NCBI RefSeq assembly: GCF_028736925.1
Contig: NZ_JAQZAT010000019.1
Location: 1 to 64,000 of the forward strand
DNA length: 64,000 nt
DNA from: Flavivirga sp. 57AJ16
GTDB taxonomy: Bacteria > Bacteroidota > Bacteroidia > Flavobacteriales > Flavobacteriaceae
Direction of reading: 5' to 3'
Of this stretch, positions 1 through 8,354 are shown one piece after another; position 1 is the first letter of the stretch, and every line of letters begins with the position of its first letter. The translations under genes and the position numbers were made by a program. The notes below the pieces were generated by a model. It did not search any database. It saw nothing but the letters and a program-made list of their open reading frames with translations, and was not told where the DNA came from.

Positions 1-446
1 CCCGATCGGTAGGGCCGTCCCTTTTCCAGGGCCACCTCGGAACCGTCCGCCAACGTCAGGGTCGCCCTGTCGGTGCCCGTACTTATATGGTTGTCCGCAA
101 CAATGGTGCCTACCGTCGGTGCTCCGTTTCTGTCCAGAAGGAACGTGGCGCCGAGCAGGATGGCCACGGAGGCAGCTACCGCAATGTACCGGCGGTCCCT
201 GTTCTTCCTGGCGCGCCTTTCCCTGGCCCTGGCCATGATCGTATTCCGGATCTTCTGCTTGTCCAGTCCATCCATGAGCCGTGAGCGTTCTTCCCTTTTG
301 CCCTTATCGGTTATATTGAGGAGTATGCGCTTTTTATCGTCTTCGGTAAACATATTAAATTCCTCTATATCAATGGGGTCTCCGCCCTTCAACAGCGAGG
401 CGGCGATCTTCTCCGAAAGTAATTTGATCTTATCTAAACGGTCCAT
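1..446 (-). CDS. FecR-family anti-sigma factor, N-terminal part (cut by window edge)
   Basis: Reading the minus strand from the ATG at 446 gives 148 codons that run off the left edge. The product starts MDRLDKIKLLSEKIAASLLK, has a charged cytoplasmic stretch, one membrane segment near residues 88-104 (YIAVAASVAILLGATFLL) and then a periplasmic part with TLTLADGSEVALEKG, the typical start of a FecR domain. FecR proteins hold ECF sigma factors and respond to TonB-receptor signalling. It lies 75 bases downstream of the sigma gene on the same strand, the usual sigma/anti-sigma order. The DNA is G+C-rich compared with everything after about position 1500. Confidence 0.85.
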   Translation of the reverse strand, partial: MDRLDKIKLLSEKIAASLLKGGDPIDIEEFNMFTEDDKKRILLNITDKGKREERSRLMDGLDKQKIRNTIMARARERRARKNRDRRYIAVAASVAILLGATFLLDRNGAPTVGTIVADNHISTGTDRATLTLADGSEVALEKGRPYRS

Positions 447-521
447 GGGCTAAGATATAGCGGTTGTATATTACTATAACGTAAGGGGAGGGAAAGGGAG
501 GGGGTAAAAGTTTGGGGAATC

Positions 522-1052
522 TTATTTTGTCCTTAAGTGCCCCAGGGCCTTCCTCAGCTTTTTATAGGCGGTCTTCTTGTACTCCTTGACCGTATGGACG
601 GATATGCCCATTTTTTCGGCTATTTCCCTGTTGGGGCAATCCTCCATGCTCAGCCTGATGGCCTCGGCACATCTGTCGGGGAGCGACCTTATTGCTTTTT
701 CGATAATACCGGAGGTTTTTATTGTAGTAACTTCCGATAAGAAGTATACTTCGCTTTGTAGGACTTCCAGATCCTGCGGGGTACGGGCCTTGACGTCCCT
801 GGCATACTTGCTCCTCAGTACATCGAGGGACCTGTTCCTGACCGCCGTATAGAAGAAGCCCTCGACCTTGTCCTTATCGGGAAAGGCGGTCCTCTCCGCC
901 AATACCTTCGTAAAGACGTCCTGGACGATGTCCTCGGAAAGCCCCAGGTCGCTGACGTACCTATGGGCAAAAAGGCAGAGCGGGCCACATAGGCGCTCGA
1001 AAATGTCCTCGAACTCGTTCTGGGTCAGCCTGTATTTCCTGTCCTGGCGCAT
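522..1052 (-). CDS. RNA polymerase ECF-type sigma-70 factor
   Basis: A 176-residue protein with the two domains of Bacteroidetes ECF sigma factors. Region 2 lies at about residues 14-80 (DIVQDVFTKVLAE, then FFYTAVRNRSLDVLRS) and region 4 at about 115-172 with a helix-turn-helix (NREIAEKMGISVHTVKEYKK). It should direct RNA polymerase to a small regulon, usually an uptake system for a glycan or chelate. The FecR-like gene follows on the same strand and is its probable anti-sigma partner. Codons end mostly in G or C, unlike the other genes here, which suggests a different origin. Confidence 0.92.
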   Translation of the reverse strand: MRQDRKYRLTQNEFEDIFERLCGPLCLFAHRYVSDLGLSEDIVQDVFTKVLAERTAFPDKDKVEGFFYTAVRNRSLDVLRSKYARDVKARTPQDLEVLQSEVYFLSEVTTIKTSGIIEKAIRSLPDRCAEAIRLSMEDCPNREIAEKMGISVHTVKEYKKTAYKKLRKALGHLRTK

Positions 1053-1640
1053 TTGTCTGTATAGGGTTTTTGGGCGCGCGTCCTTTTTGAGCGGAACGCA
1101 CGCGGTACTGTCCTTAGGGGGAACGGATACTTCTTTCTTCCGGGGACCGCGGGTGCCACGGACGGTCTTTCCAAAAGGGCTGCAGGGGGTACGGGACCAA
1201 AGGGCCGTGCTCCAATGGTGATCGCCAATCTGGGGCCGGGGCCCGTCAGCAGTCCAAATTATCTTACAAGTTTAAACAAAAATAAACAGGTAAAAAAATT
1301 ATATTTTTATGGGCCCGGCGATTATTTTGGACAAGAGGGCCTTGGTACACCTATGGCCAGGGTCGTTTGAACAAACGTAAAAAACTGTAATTGACCGAGT
1401 TATATGCACAGGCAAGGCAAGGGTCGCCTTCGATGGACCAATGCCCGTTTTAATGGGCCCTGCATGAAATATTTAGGGGCCGTGGGGCTGCAATTTTTTT
1501 TAATTTTGCCTATCTTTATGGTGTAAAATCAATATTACAAACCTTAAAAATTTTGCTCGTGCCAAACCCCAAAATGAATGTCTCTTTACTGCACTATTCT
1601 TCATATTCGAAGCCATTCACTTTCTTAAAAAACAAATAGT
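1053..1640. other. Intergenic region with a base-composition boundary
   Basis: This is 588 bases without a convincing gene. The left half remains G+C-rich and a 67-codon minus-strand reading frame there (1025-1228) looks like chance. A+T-rich DNA typical of the rest of the window starts near 1490. The right part must hold the cydA promoter. Confidence 0.6.
1501..1508 (+). promoter_or_regulatory. Possible -7 element (TAATTTTG) upstream of cydA
   Basis: TAATTTTG fits the Bacteroidetes TAnnTTTG -7 consensus and lies 132 bases before the cydA start. No clear TTG is seen at the -33 distance, so support is weak. Confidence 0.3.
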
Positions 1641-2972
1641 ATGGAGGATATGATTTTTTACGATAGACTGCAATTTGCATTTACTATCACTTTCCACTAT
1701 ATATTTCCACAGTTGACCATGGGCCTATCGCTAATAATAGTCTATTTCAAAGGAAAATATTTAATAAAAAAAGTCGAAAGATATAATGATATTGCAAAGT
1801 TCTTGATGAGGATATTTGCTGTTAATTTCACCATGGGGGTTATTACCGGGATTCCCATGGAGTTTCAATTTGGAACCAATTGGGCCAAATTCTCGGAACT
1901 TACAGGAAGTATTATAGGTCAGACCTTAGCCATGGAAGGCCTGTTTTCCTTCTTCCTGGAATCCTCTTTCCTGGCTCTTTTTATTTTTGGAGAGAAACTC
2001 ATGGGACAAAAATTACACTTTTTAACTGGTTTTTTAGTTTTTCTGGGGTCTTGGGGAAGTGGTTGGTTTATATTGGCTACCAATGCCTGGATGCAACATC
2101 CTGTGGGTTATGAAATATTGGATAACGGCAAATTTGTTCTAGAAAATTTTTCTTCCCTTTTTAGTAACCCCTGGCTGCTTCCCGCTTTTTTACATAATCA
2201 GTTTGCTTCTGTTGTAACGTCTTCTTTTGTTGTAGCTAGCATAGGGGCTTTTTATATCTTAAGGAACAAAAATTTAGAATATGGCAAACTGCTTTTAAAA
2301 ACGGGTGTTGTTTTTGGATTGGTATCAAGCATCCTTTTGGCTTTCCCAACTGGGGATTGGAATGCTAAAAACGTAGCCAAATACCAACCGGCATCATTTG
2401 CTGCCATGGAAGGTATTTTTGAAACGGAGGAAGCAGGAGCTGAAATTATTCTAATTGGCCAACCCAATATGGTTGAAAAAAAATTGGATAATAAAATTGC
2501 CGTGCCAAATATATTAAGCTTTTTAACCTACCAAAAATGGGACAAGCAAATTCCTGGAATGGACAAATTTAGCCCGGAAGAACTCCCCGACAATATCCCG
2601 GCGCTTTATTACTCGTATCATATCATGGTAGGTTTAGGTACTATTTTTATTGGTATTATGGGCTTGGCAGGATTCTTTTTATGGCGAAGAAAACTTTTCG
2701 ACATGAAGCCTTTACTTTGGTTCATCATGTTTTTAGTGCCTTTTCCGTATATCGCCAATATAACAGGGTGGTATGTTGCAGAGTTGGGCAGGCAGCCCTA
2801 TTTAGTTTATGGCCTACTAAAAACGAGCGAAGGGATCTCCCCTACCGTTTCTTCGGGAAATACCTTATTTACACTATTGGGTTTTGTCGCTATATATCTA
2901 TTACTGGGTCTATTATTTTTAATATTGGTCGGTAAAACGATTCATCAAGGCCCTAAACACCAAACACATTAA
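1641..2972 (+). CDS. cydA: Cytochrome bd ubiquinol oxidase subunit I
   Basis: A 443-residue polytopic membrane protein. It carries the quinol-oxidation site and the haems b558, b595 and d of the high-affinity bd terminal oxidase, which works at low oxygen and resists nitric oxide. The N-terminus MEDMIFYDRLQFAFTITFHY aligns with known CydA starts and puts the conserved axial histidine at residue 19, which supports this start over the ATG three codons later. The GRQPYLVYG motif is near residue 380. The length is that of the short Q-loop type, shorter than the E. coli protein. cydB follows after 3 bases. Confidence 0.97.
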   Translation: MEDMIFYDRLQFAFTITFHYIFPQLTMGLSLIIVYFKGKYLIKKVERYNDIAKFLMRIFAVNFTMGVITGIPMEFQFGTNWAKFSELTGSIIGQTLAMEGLFSFFLESSFLALFIFGEKLMGQKLHFLTGFLVFLGSWGSGWFILATNAWMQHPVGYEILDNGKFVLENFSSLFSNPWLLPAFLHNQFASVVTSSFVVASIGAFYILRNKNLEYGKLLLKTGVVFGLVSSILLAFPTGDWNAKNVAKYQPASFAAMEGIFETEEAGAEIILIGQPNMVEKKLDNKIAVPNILSFLTYQKWDKQIPGMDKFSPEELPDNIPALYYSYHIMVGLGTIFIGIMGLAGFFLWRRKLFDMKPLLWFIMFLVPFPYIANITGWYVAELGRQPYLVYGLLKTSEGISPTVSSGNTLFTLLGFVAIYLLLGLLFLILVGKTIHQGPKHQTH

Positions 2973-2975
2973 ATT

Positions 2976-4049
2976 ATGGAAATATTTTGGTTTATCATCA
3001 TCGCTATTGTATTAATTGTATTTTTTGTGTTGGATGGTTACGACTTTGGAGCTGGCATCATTCATTTATTTTATGCTAAAACAGAAAAGGACAAAGAGGT
3101 TATTGTTAAGTCTGCCGGATTGTTCTGGGACTCCAATGAAGTTTGGCTGGTCGCTGCTGGAGGGATGCTCTTTATGGCTTTCCCAACATTTTACGCCTCT
3201 GTTTTTAGTGGTTTTTATCTGCCTTTAATGATTGTTTTATGGTTAGTTATATTTAGGGCCATAGGATTGGAACTTAGAGGCCAGTTTGATTATGAAATGT
3301 GGAAAGATATTTGGGACAAGGCTTTTGGGGTTTCGAGTTTCCTATTAGCATTGTTTTTTGGTATTGCTTTGGGCAATATGGTAAGGGGCGTTAATTTAGG
3401 AGGTGTCGAGAACGGTCTGTCTACATATGAAGCGCATTATTTTTTCCTGCCATTATGGAGCTCTAATTTTAGTCCTTTAAACGAGTCCCCAGGTGTGATC
3501 GATTGGTTTACGATTATTATAGGTTTAATTACGTTGGTTACTTTAGCCATCCACGGTGCCAATTGGATTATTTTAAAAACTAACGCCTCTATAAACAATC
3601 AGCTTAAAACGGTTATTTTAAGATTAAATATAGCCCTATCGATATTAACGGTATTTTCTTTAATGGTCTGGCAAACAATCAATCCGAATTCTTTAGATAA
3701 TTTTATGGAGAGCCCTTATCTAATCATATTTCCTATCATTTATATTTCTGGGCTAATGGGCTTGTTTTTTATCAAAAAATTAAAAAAAGACATTTATGGT
3801 TTTGTATGCTCCACCTTGCTGATACTTGGGGGAATCTCTTCTTCCTTGGCATCTATATTTCCGGCCATGCTGCCTTCAAACAACACGGTAAATGAATCGT
3901 TAACCATTTACAATACCGCTGCGCCCGAATATGGATTGTCCGTGGCCCTTAATTGGGGCATTATTGGCTTTATTCTTCTGTTTATATATGTGATTATTCA
4001 GAAAAGACTCATGGGAGGAAAAATCGATACTATGGACTATGGTCATTAA
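2976..4049 (+). CDS. cydB: Cytochrome bd ubiquinol oxidase subunit II
   Basis: A 357-residue protein with about eight hydrophobic segments and the early FVLDGYDFGAG motif typical of CydB. It forms the heterodimer with CydA and carries no haem d itself. The gene begins 3 bases after cydA and belongs to the same operon. No cydX-like small subunit was found directly after it; the next gene is a different kind of small membrane protein. Confidence 0.97.
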   Translation: MEIFWFIIIAIVLIVFFVLDGYDFGAGIIHLFYAKTEKDKEVIVKSAGLFWDSNEVWLVAAGGMLFMAFPTFYASVFSGFYLPLMIVLWLVIFRAIGLELRGQFDYEMWKDIWDKAFGVSSFLLALFFGIALGNMVRGVNLGGVENGLSTYEAHYFFLPLWSSNFSPLNESPGVIDWFTIIIGLITLVTLAIHGANWIILKTNASINNQLKTVILRLNIALSILTVFSLMVWQTINPNSLDNFMESPYLIIFPIIYISGLMGLFFIKKLKKDIYGFVCSTLLILGGISSSLASIFPAMLPSNNTVNESLTIYNTAAPEYGLSVALNWGIIGFILLFIYVIIQKRLMGGKIDTMDYGH

Positions 4050-4060
4050 TACATATGCTT

Positions 4061-4357
4061 ATGACAGATACTTTAATATCCCTAATAAGTATTTTAACTG
4101 GGATTATTGGGGGCCATATTACAGGCTCTATTTTTAAGGTATATTCATTAGGAACTATAGGCAATACCATCGCCGGTGTTTTTGGCTGTATCTTCTTAAT
4201 TAAATTTTTAGGCGGGTTGGGCTTTGGTCCCAAATCGATCGTTCAATCTGGAAATGTTCATTTGGGTCTGCTTGTTCTAAATCTTTTTGTGTCTTTTATG
4301 GGTGGTGCTATGGCAGTGATTTTAATCCAGAAATTAAAAACCAGGATGAAACGTTAA
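4061..4357 (+). CDS. Small membrane protein of unknown function, probably in the cyd operon
   Basis: About 98 residues starting MTDTLISLISILTGIIGGHI, with three hydrophobic, glycine-rich segments (SLGTIGNTIAGVFGCIFL in the middle). A second in-frame ATG two codons upstream (4055) is also possible. It begins about 11 bases after cydB on the same strand, so it is probably co-transcribed. Similar glycine-rich small membrane proteins occur in many Bacteroidetes without a known role. It is much longer than CydX and does not look like it. Confidence 0.7.
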   Translation: MTDTLISLISILTGIIGGHITGSIFKVYSLGTIGNTIAGVFGCIFLIKFLGGLGFGPKSIVQSGNVHLGLLVLNLFVSFMGGAMAVILIQKLKTRMKR

Positions 4358-4374
4358 GTTTTTATAAACTACTT

Positions 4375-4506
4375 TTAGGACAAAGCTATGAGGTAGTAAA
4401 TTCCGAAAAAAGAAAAATGAAGCAATCCGAGCATTTTAGGTTTTCCATCTTTCTCTCTTCCTTTATAATAAGCCTTAATTTCTGGGTCGTTGTTTAAAGC
4501 AGCCAT
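4375..4506 (-). pseudogene. Possible IS110-type transposase C-terminal remnant
   Basis: A 43-codon minus-strand frame reads MAALNNDPEIKAYYKGREKD and then GKPKM. This resembles the helical NDPxxKAYYxRKxxxGKxxM stretch near the C-terminus of IS110-family transposases. Only this short stretch remains, and the following residues do not match what I know of the family. No start region, DEDD catalytic domain or ends are present. It may be a chance match. Confidence 0.35.
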
Positions 4507-4596
4507 GGCCTACAAGTGTAATTGTTTTTTAAGGGCTCTATAATAACTTCATTCTCAAATAAATAAATATTTTATTAAAAAAAAACATAAAATATT

Positions 4597-4659
4597 ATTC
4601 TATTTAGAATCATTCTTAATAAATTTGCGGATAATACACTTATTATTCTTATTTAGAAT
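4597..4659. promoter_or_regulatory. Cluster of Fur-like inverted repeats around a -7 element
   Basis: Three inverted repeats built from ATTCT/AGAAT half-sites are seen: ATTCTATTTAGAAT (4597-4610), TTTAGAATCATTCTTAA (4603-4619, imperfect) and ATTCTTATTTAGAAT (4645-4659). A TAnnTTTG -7 element (TAAATTTG, 4620-4627) lies between them. Operators of this form around a promoter suggest an iron (Fur) or similar metal repressor, which fits the siderophore-related genes downstream. Assignment to Fur is inference. Confidence 0.5.
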
Positions 4660-4703
4660 AGATAAGAACGCTATTTTTTAGTACAAGAAAAGAATAACTA
4701 TAA

Positions 4704-4823
4704 ATGAACAATTAATCCCTGATCATTCTCACTTTGCTATGGCCTTTTTCTTTTGCTCAAACTGGAACTGTAAGAGGAATTATTATAGACAACACACAAA
4801 TACTTAAGTTGGGGGATGATTAA
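4704..4823 (+). pseudogene. Remnant of a TonB-dependent receptor N-terminus
   Basis: The frame from 4719 to the stop at 4821 reads LIILTLLWPFSFAQTGTVRG followed by IIIDNTQ: a signal peptide end plus the first strand of a carboxypeptidase-like domain, as found at the start of TonB receptors. The likely original ATG at 4704 is now out of frame (ATG AAC AAT TAA), and the whole plug and barrel are absent. It sits between Fur-like boxes and the DUF3325/DUF3649/PepSY genes, where a siderophore receptor gene is commonly found. Confidence 0.55.
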
Positions 4824-4832
4824 AAATATGAT

Positions 4833-5162
4833 ATGATAACAAGCAGTATATTATTCATTTTTGTTGGAAGTTTTTTTCTGTACAATGCATCAGAAAAAGT
4901 AGCAGCAAACGATGGCTTAAGAATTCAAAAAAGGATGCGCTCTAAACCTAAAATTTCAAAAGTCCTAGGGCTAGTATCATACATTTTGGCATTAATAATG
5001 GCTATAATATCTTTTGGTACCACTTCTGGAATATTGTTTTGGCTGTTATCATTGGTTTTAATTTTAGGGCTCACCGTGATAATGTCCCCTTTAAAGAAAG
5101 GACTTTATAAGCCTGTTTCTGTTTTGCTTTTCACCTTATTAATATTCGAATTATTTTTTTAA
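4833..5162 (+). CDS. DUF3325-like small inner-membrane protein of an iron operon
   Basis: A 109-residue protein with three to four hydrophobic segments (SSILFIFVGSFFLYNAS at the start, ALIMAIISFGTTSGILFWLL in the middle). Size, topology and position match DUF3325 proteins, which accompany PepSY reductase-like proteins in siderophore operons. The next gene starts 3 bases after its stop. The product probably assists the PepSY membrane protein; the exact role is unknown. Confidence 0.65.
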   Translation: MITSSILFIFVGSFFLYNASEKVAANDGLRIQKRMRSKPKISKVLGLVSYILALIMAIISFGTTSGILFWLLSLVLILGLTVIMSPLKKGLYKPVSVLLFTLLIFELFF

Positions 5163-5165
5163 ACT

Positions 5166-5468
5166 ATGCCGGCAAATCTTAAATATTTAAATAAATCACC
5201 ATGGCAACAATTCGCTAAAATCTCTGCAGGTATTTTAGGCGGTTATATTATTACTGCGCTTTTCCATATGTCCTTAGCACTTTGGTTGCCAAATCCACAA
5301 GGTATTTTAATTAGCTTTATATTCACTTTTTTTATTGTTTGGTGCACTTTACTAACGATTCCTTTTTTATTTAATAATGGCTGGAAAGCTTGGCTGCTTT
5401 ATATGGGTATTATAGCTATCCTTTTGGGGGTCTACATTTTAGGAAATCAACACAACCCCTTTATATAA
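5166..5468 (+). CDS. DUF3649-like small membrane protein of an iron operon
   Basis: A 100-residue protein with three membrane segments (ISAGILGGYIITALFHMSLA, ILISFIFTFFIVWCTLLTIP, LLYMGIIAILLGVYILG). This fits the DUF3649 'iron transporter' family. Its stop codon overlaps the ATG of the PepSY gene by one base (TAATG), indicating translational coupling. In the Pseudomonas fpvGHJK system, a comparable group of small membrane proteins works with a PepSY protein to reduce ferric siderophore in the periplasm. That comparison is by family and context only. Confidence 0.65.
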   Translation: MPANLKYLNKSPWQQFAKISAGILGGYIITALFHMSLALWLPNPQGILISFIFTFFIVWCTLLTIPFLFNNGWKAWLLYMGIIAILLGVYILGNQHNPFI

Positions 5469-7135
5469 TGAGCAAAAGAAATTATAATGTGTTCTTTAAT
5501 ACACATACTGTTAGTGGTATCGTAATTAGCGTCGCCCTATATATAATCTTTTTTGCGGGGGCTTTTGCTTTATTTAAAGATGAAATAGCCATTTGGGAAG
5601 ATGGCAGCCCCATCCACCATATTGAAAGAAAGGATATTAATTTCGACCATATTTTAAAAAAGCTAGACCATAAACATAAATTAACAGGAAGGGATCTCCA
5701 ATTATATTTATATAAAAAAAACGATAAGATCAGCATTTCTATAAGTGCCAGTAAAGACACCTTGGCCTCCGAAAAAGCAAAGCAAGGCCACTTTTTTTAT
5801 GCTGATATAAATACGGTTGATACAAAAACATATTCAGAACAATATTCCTTAGGGGAGTTTTTATATCGTCTACACTTTTTTGCGCAATGGCCTAGATTCG
5901 GGATATATCTTTCGGGTTTTGTTGCCTTATTTTTCTTATTCGCTATCGTAACAGGTGTTATTGTCCATTGGAAAAAAATCATCCCTAACTTTTATACTTT
6001 CAATCCGCGAATAGCTTTAAAAAGGGTTTGGACTGATGCGCACACGGCTCTTGGAATTATCGGGCTTCCTTTTCAATTCATTTTTGCCGTCACAGGTGCC
6101 TATTTTTGTTTAAGTGTCTTAATATTGATTCCTGCCAATGCTTTATACAATAACAACCAAGCTAAATTAATGGAGGTCTTGCGTCCAGAAAGTCAAAACT
6201 ATGAATGGATAGCTACAAGCCAAAAAGAGATTCCCAGTTTTAATGAATTTGCAAAAAAAGCAGCAATGCAATGGGATAACTTTCACTTAACAAGAGCGTA
6301 TATTAAAAATTACGGGGGCTCCAATATGAAATATATCATAATTGGCGAGCTTCAAGCTAGTGAGCGTTTTATAAGTACTGGCCGTATTATATTTGATGCT
6401 TACGCAGGAAATATATTGGAAAAAAAATCACCTCATGAAGGTGTTTATACAGAAGATGTACAACATGTTATAAGACGTTTGCACTTCGCAGATTTTGGTG
6501 GCTTGCCTTTAAGAATCGTTTATTTTATTTTAGCACTCATTACCTGTTTTGTCATTATTACCGGTGTTTTAATCTGGATCGAAGCGCGTAACAAAAAAAG
6601 TATGACCATTAACCAAAGGCTATATACAGCTAAAGTTGGTCATATCTATTTAGCGATTTGTTTATCCATACTTCCAGTAACAGCATTGGCATTTTTATTT
6701 GTAAAACTTTCTAACGGTTATTTTGAAGATAAACAAACAGCCATATATTGGTTTTATTTCATATCATGGCTGTTTGCTATTCTATTTTTCAGATTTAAAA
6801 GGGACAATTACTTTACGAATAAATACTGTTTGTTATTTGGAGCCATTTTAGGTTATTTAATCCCTCTTACTAATGGGTTTATATCTGGTAATTGGTTTTG
6901 GGCAACCCTTGCACAACATCAATTTGATATTTTATTAATTGATGTTTTATGGATGCTCATTGCTTCCTGCTCCCTACTCTTCTATTTTAAAATTCAACCA
7001 AAAAATAAAATGCAAAGTGCTTTTAACAAAAATCCCATAGATTATAAAAATATTAAAGCCCTAAAAGCAGCAGAAGCTAAAGCGATAAGTAAAAAAAACG
7101 CGTTTAAAGATCCCAGAGCAAGCCTTGGAACCTGA
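5468..7135 (+). CDS. PepSY-associated TM-helix protein, putative ferrisiderophore reductase
   Basis: Starting at the ATG that overlaps the previous stop gives 555 residues. The N-terminal HTVSGIVISVALYIIFFAGA segment, the middle histidine-bearing helices (HTALGIIGLPFQFIFAVTGA) and RRLHFADFGGLPLRIVYF are typical of PepSY_TM proteins, here with extra C-terminal membrane segments. Family members such as FpvG are inner-membrane reductases that release iron from siderophores. The last residues (DPRASLGT) and stop appear to come from a dispersed repeat that begins inside the gene end, so the original C-terminus may be lost. Confidence 0.85.
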   Translation: MSKRNYNVFFNTHTVSGIVISVALYIIFFAGAFALFKDEIAIWEDGSPIHHIERKDINFDHILKKLDHKHKLTGRDLQLYLYKKNDKISISISASKDTLASEKAKQGHFFYADINTVDTKTYSEQYSLGEFLYRLHFFAQWPRFGIYLSGFVALFFLFAIVTGVIVHWKKIIPNFYTFNPRIALKRVWTDAHTALGIIGLPFQFIFAVTGAYFCLSVLILIPANALYNNNQAKLMEVLRPESQNYEWIATSQKEIPSFNEFAKKAAMQWDNFHLTRAYIKNYGGSNMKYIIIGELQASERFISTGRIIFDAYAGNILEKKSPHEGVYTEDVQHVIRRLHFADFGGLPLRIVYFILALITCFVIITGVLIWIEARNKKSMTINQRLYTAKVGHIYLAICLSILPVTALAFLFVKLSNGYFEDKQTAIYWFYFISWLFAILFFRFKRDNYFTNKYCLLFGAILGYLIPLTNGFISGNWFWATLAQHQFDILLIDVLWMLIASCSLLFYFKIQPKNKMQSAFNKNPIDYKNIKALKAAEAKAISKKNAFKDPRASLGT

Positions 7136-7300
7136 AAATAGACTCCAGGGTCGAGGGATATTAAACCTGAGCCCCGATAAATACTAAAACATTTACCCTG
7201 AACTCATTTCAGTAAGTTCGGTACAGATAAGTTTTGCACATAAAGTAGAATGTCCCTACCATGACAAAAGCATGGACTAATAAAAGCCATCTACTTCATA
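7109..7300 (+). repeat. Dispersed repeat, copy 1 (related to 12795-12900)
   Basis: The stretch from GAGCAAGCCTTGGAACCTGA onward (with AATAGACTCCAGGGTCGAGG next) resembles position 12801 onward (GGGCAAGCCCTGGCCCCTGA). Further along, CATGACAAAAGCATGG here resembles CACGACAAAGGCGTGG there. The copy starts inside the 3' end of the PepSY gene. Function unknown. Confidence 0.55.
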
Positions 7301-7365
7301 CAGAAAATAAACCACTATGGATTGGAAATCCATAGTTTTTAAACAAGCATGAAATTCTATTTTTG

Positions 7366-7452
7366 GTATAGTGTCATCCCGACGGAGCAAAGCGACGAGG
7401 AATCTCATAATTTTAATTTTATGATGTGATTCCTCTGCATTCGAAATGACAA
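7366..7452. repeat. Palindromic GTCATyC...GAATGAC repeat
   Basis: GTGTCATCCCGACGGAGC at the left and CATTCGAAATGACA at the right can pair, with an inner pair GAGGAATCTCATAA / GATTCCTC. The same kind of unit occurs at 62985-63145. Such extragenic palindromes are common in Flavobacteria. The rest of the 390-base gap (7136-7536) shows nothing recognisable. Confidence 0.5.
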
Positions 7453-7536
7453 AATACTCTTAAAATTTTATAGAAACTAAAGTAACTGCAATGAAATTGC
7501 AGGGTTTTAACCTTTAATACCAATTTGAATATAAAT

Positions 7537-8265
7537 ATGATCACTTTTTATGCTTCCCCTTCAGAAATCACTGTACAACACCGAATAACCGAGCACGTAT
7601 TCAATCGTTTTGGAATAGATGCTAACAATACCTGCCAAATTATTGAAAACACGGCATTAACAGAGATAAACCCCGATTTTTTAGTTGCTATCCTAAATGT
7701 ATTTTGTAATTATGAAGACGTTGACATTAATTTATTTTCAAAATATCCGGTTCCTGTCGTTGTAGACTACTTAGTACGTTCTCATAAGTATTATATGGAA
7801 AAGATATTACCGGAAATTGGGCAAAGTATTGCTATTTTACTTAGTAATTACCCTAAATCGCACCCACTACTGGAAAATTTATATAAATTTTATTTTAAAT
7901 ATAAGGTTGATTTACAAGAACATTTTAACGAAGAAGAAGATACATTGTTTTTGTATGCAAATAGTCTATACAAAGCTAGATTCTTTAAAAAAGAGATTTC
8001 TTTTTTTATAGAATTTTTACAGAAAAACTCTATTGATGATTTTGTAGAGACACATTCCGACACCGTTGAAAACCTATCAAATATAATAAACGTTCTTTTG
8101 CAATACGAACCACCAAAAACCAATAGATCTTCTTTTAGAATACTGCTTGAAAAATTAAAGAACTTTGAATATGACTTAAATATTCACGCATTTATTGAAG
8201 ATAGAGTATTAATAACGAAACTCTATAATTTAGAGAAAAATATAAAGCTAGAAGTTAATAATTAA
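7537..8265 (+). CDS. Hemerythrin-like di-iron protein, RIC/YtfE/ScdA type
   Basis: The ATG at 7537 gives 242 residues; a TTG four codons upstream is an alternative. The ligand pattern of RIC (repair of iron centres) proteins is complete: His83, His129 with Glu133 (HFNEE), His173 and His217 with Glu221 (HAFIE), at positions almost equal to those of YtfE. Such proteins repair iron-sulfur clusters after nitrosative or oxidative damage. The N-terminal CCGG-type motif of the ScdA_N domain is not seen; only one Cys (NTCQ) is nearby. The gene lies alone between iron-uptake genes, near the NO-resistant bd oxidase. Overall sequence is divergent. Confidence 0.7.
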   Translation: MITFYASPSEITVQHRITEHVFNRFGIDANNTCQIIENTALTEINPDFLVAILNVFCNYEDVDINLFSKYPVPVVVDYLVRSHKYYMEKILPEIGQSIAILLSNYPKSHPLLENLYKFYFKYKVDLQEHFNEEEDTLFLYANSLYKARFFKKEISFFIEFLQKNSIDDFVETHSDTVENLSNIINVLLQYEPPKTNRSSFRILLEKLKNFEYDLNIHAFIEDRVLITKLYNLEKNIKLEVNN

Positions 8266-8288
8266 GCACAAAAAAGCATTAAATTAAA

Positions 8289-8320
8289 TAGCCCTGAATA
8301 TAAAAATTCAGGGCTATTTT
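8289..8320. terminator. Bidirectional intrinsic terminator
   Basis: TAGCCCTGAAT pairs with ATTCAGGGCTA across a short A-rich loop and is followed by TTTT. It sits between convergent genes (RIC-like on plus, DUF4198 on minus) and can serve both. Confidence 0.8.
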
Positions 8321-8354
8321 GTAAATTATAGAGGAAAAAGACAACCAACTGTCC

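Noticed and set aside
1025-1228. 67-codon minus-strand frame overlapping the sigma factor start
   Set aside because: Proline- and arginine-rich, no domain; expected by chance in G+C-rich DNA.
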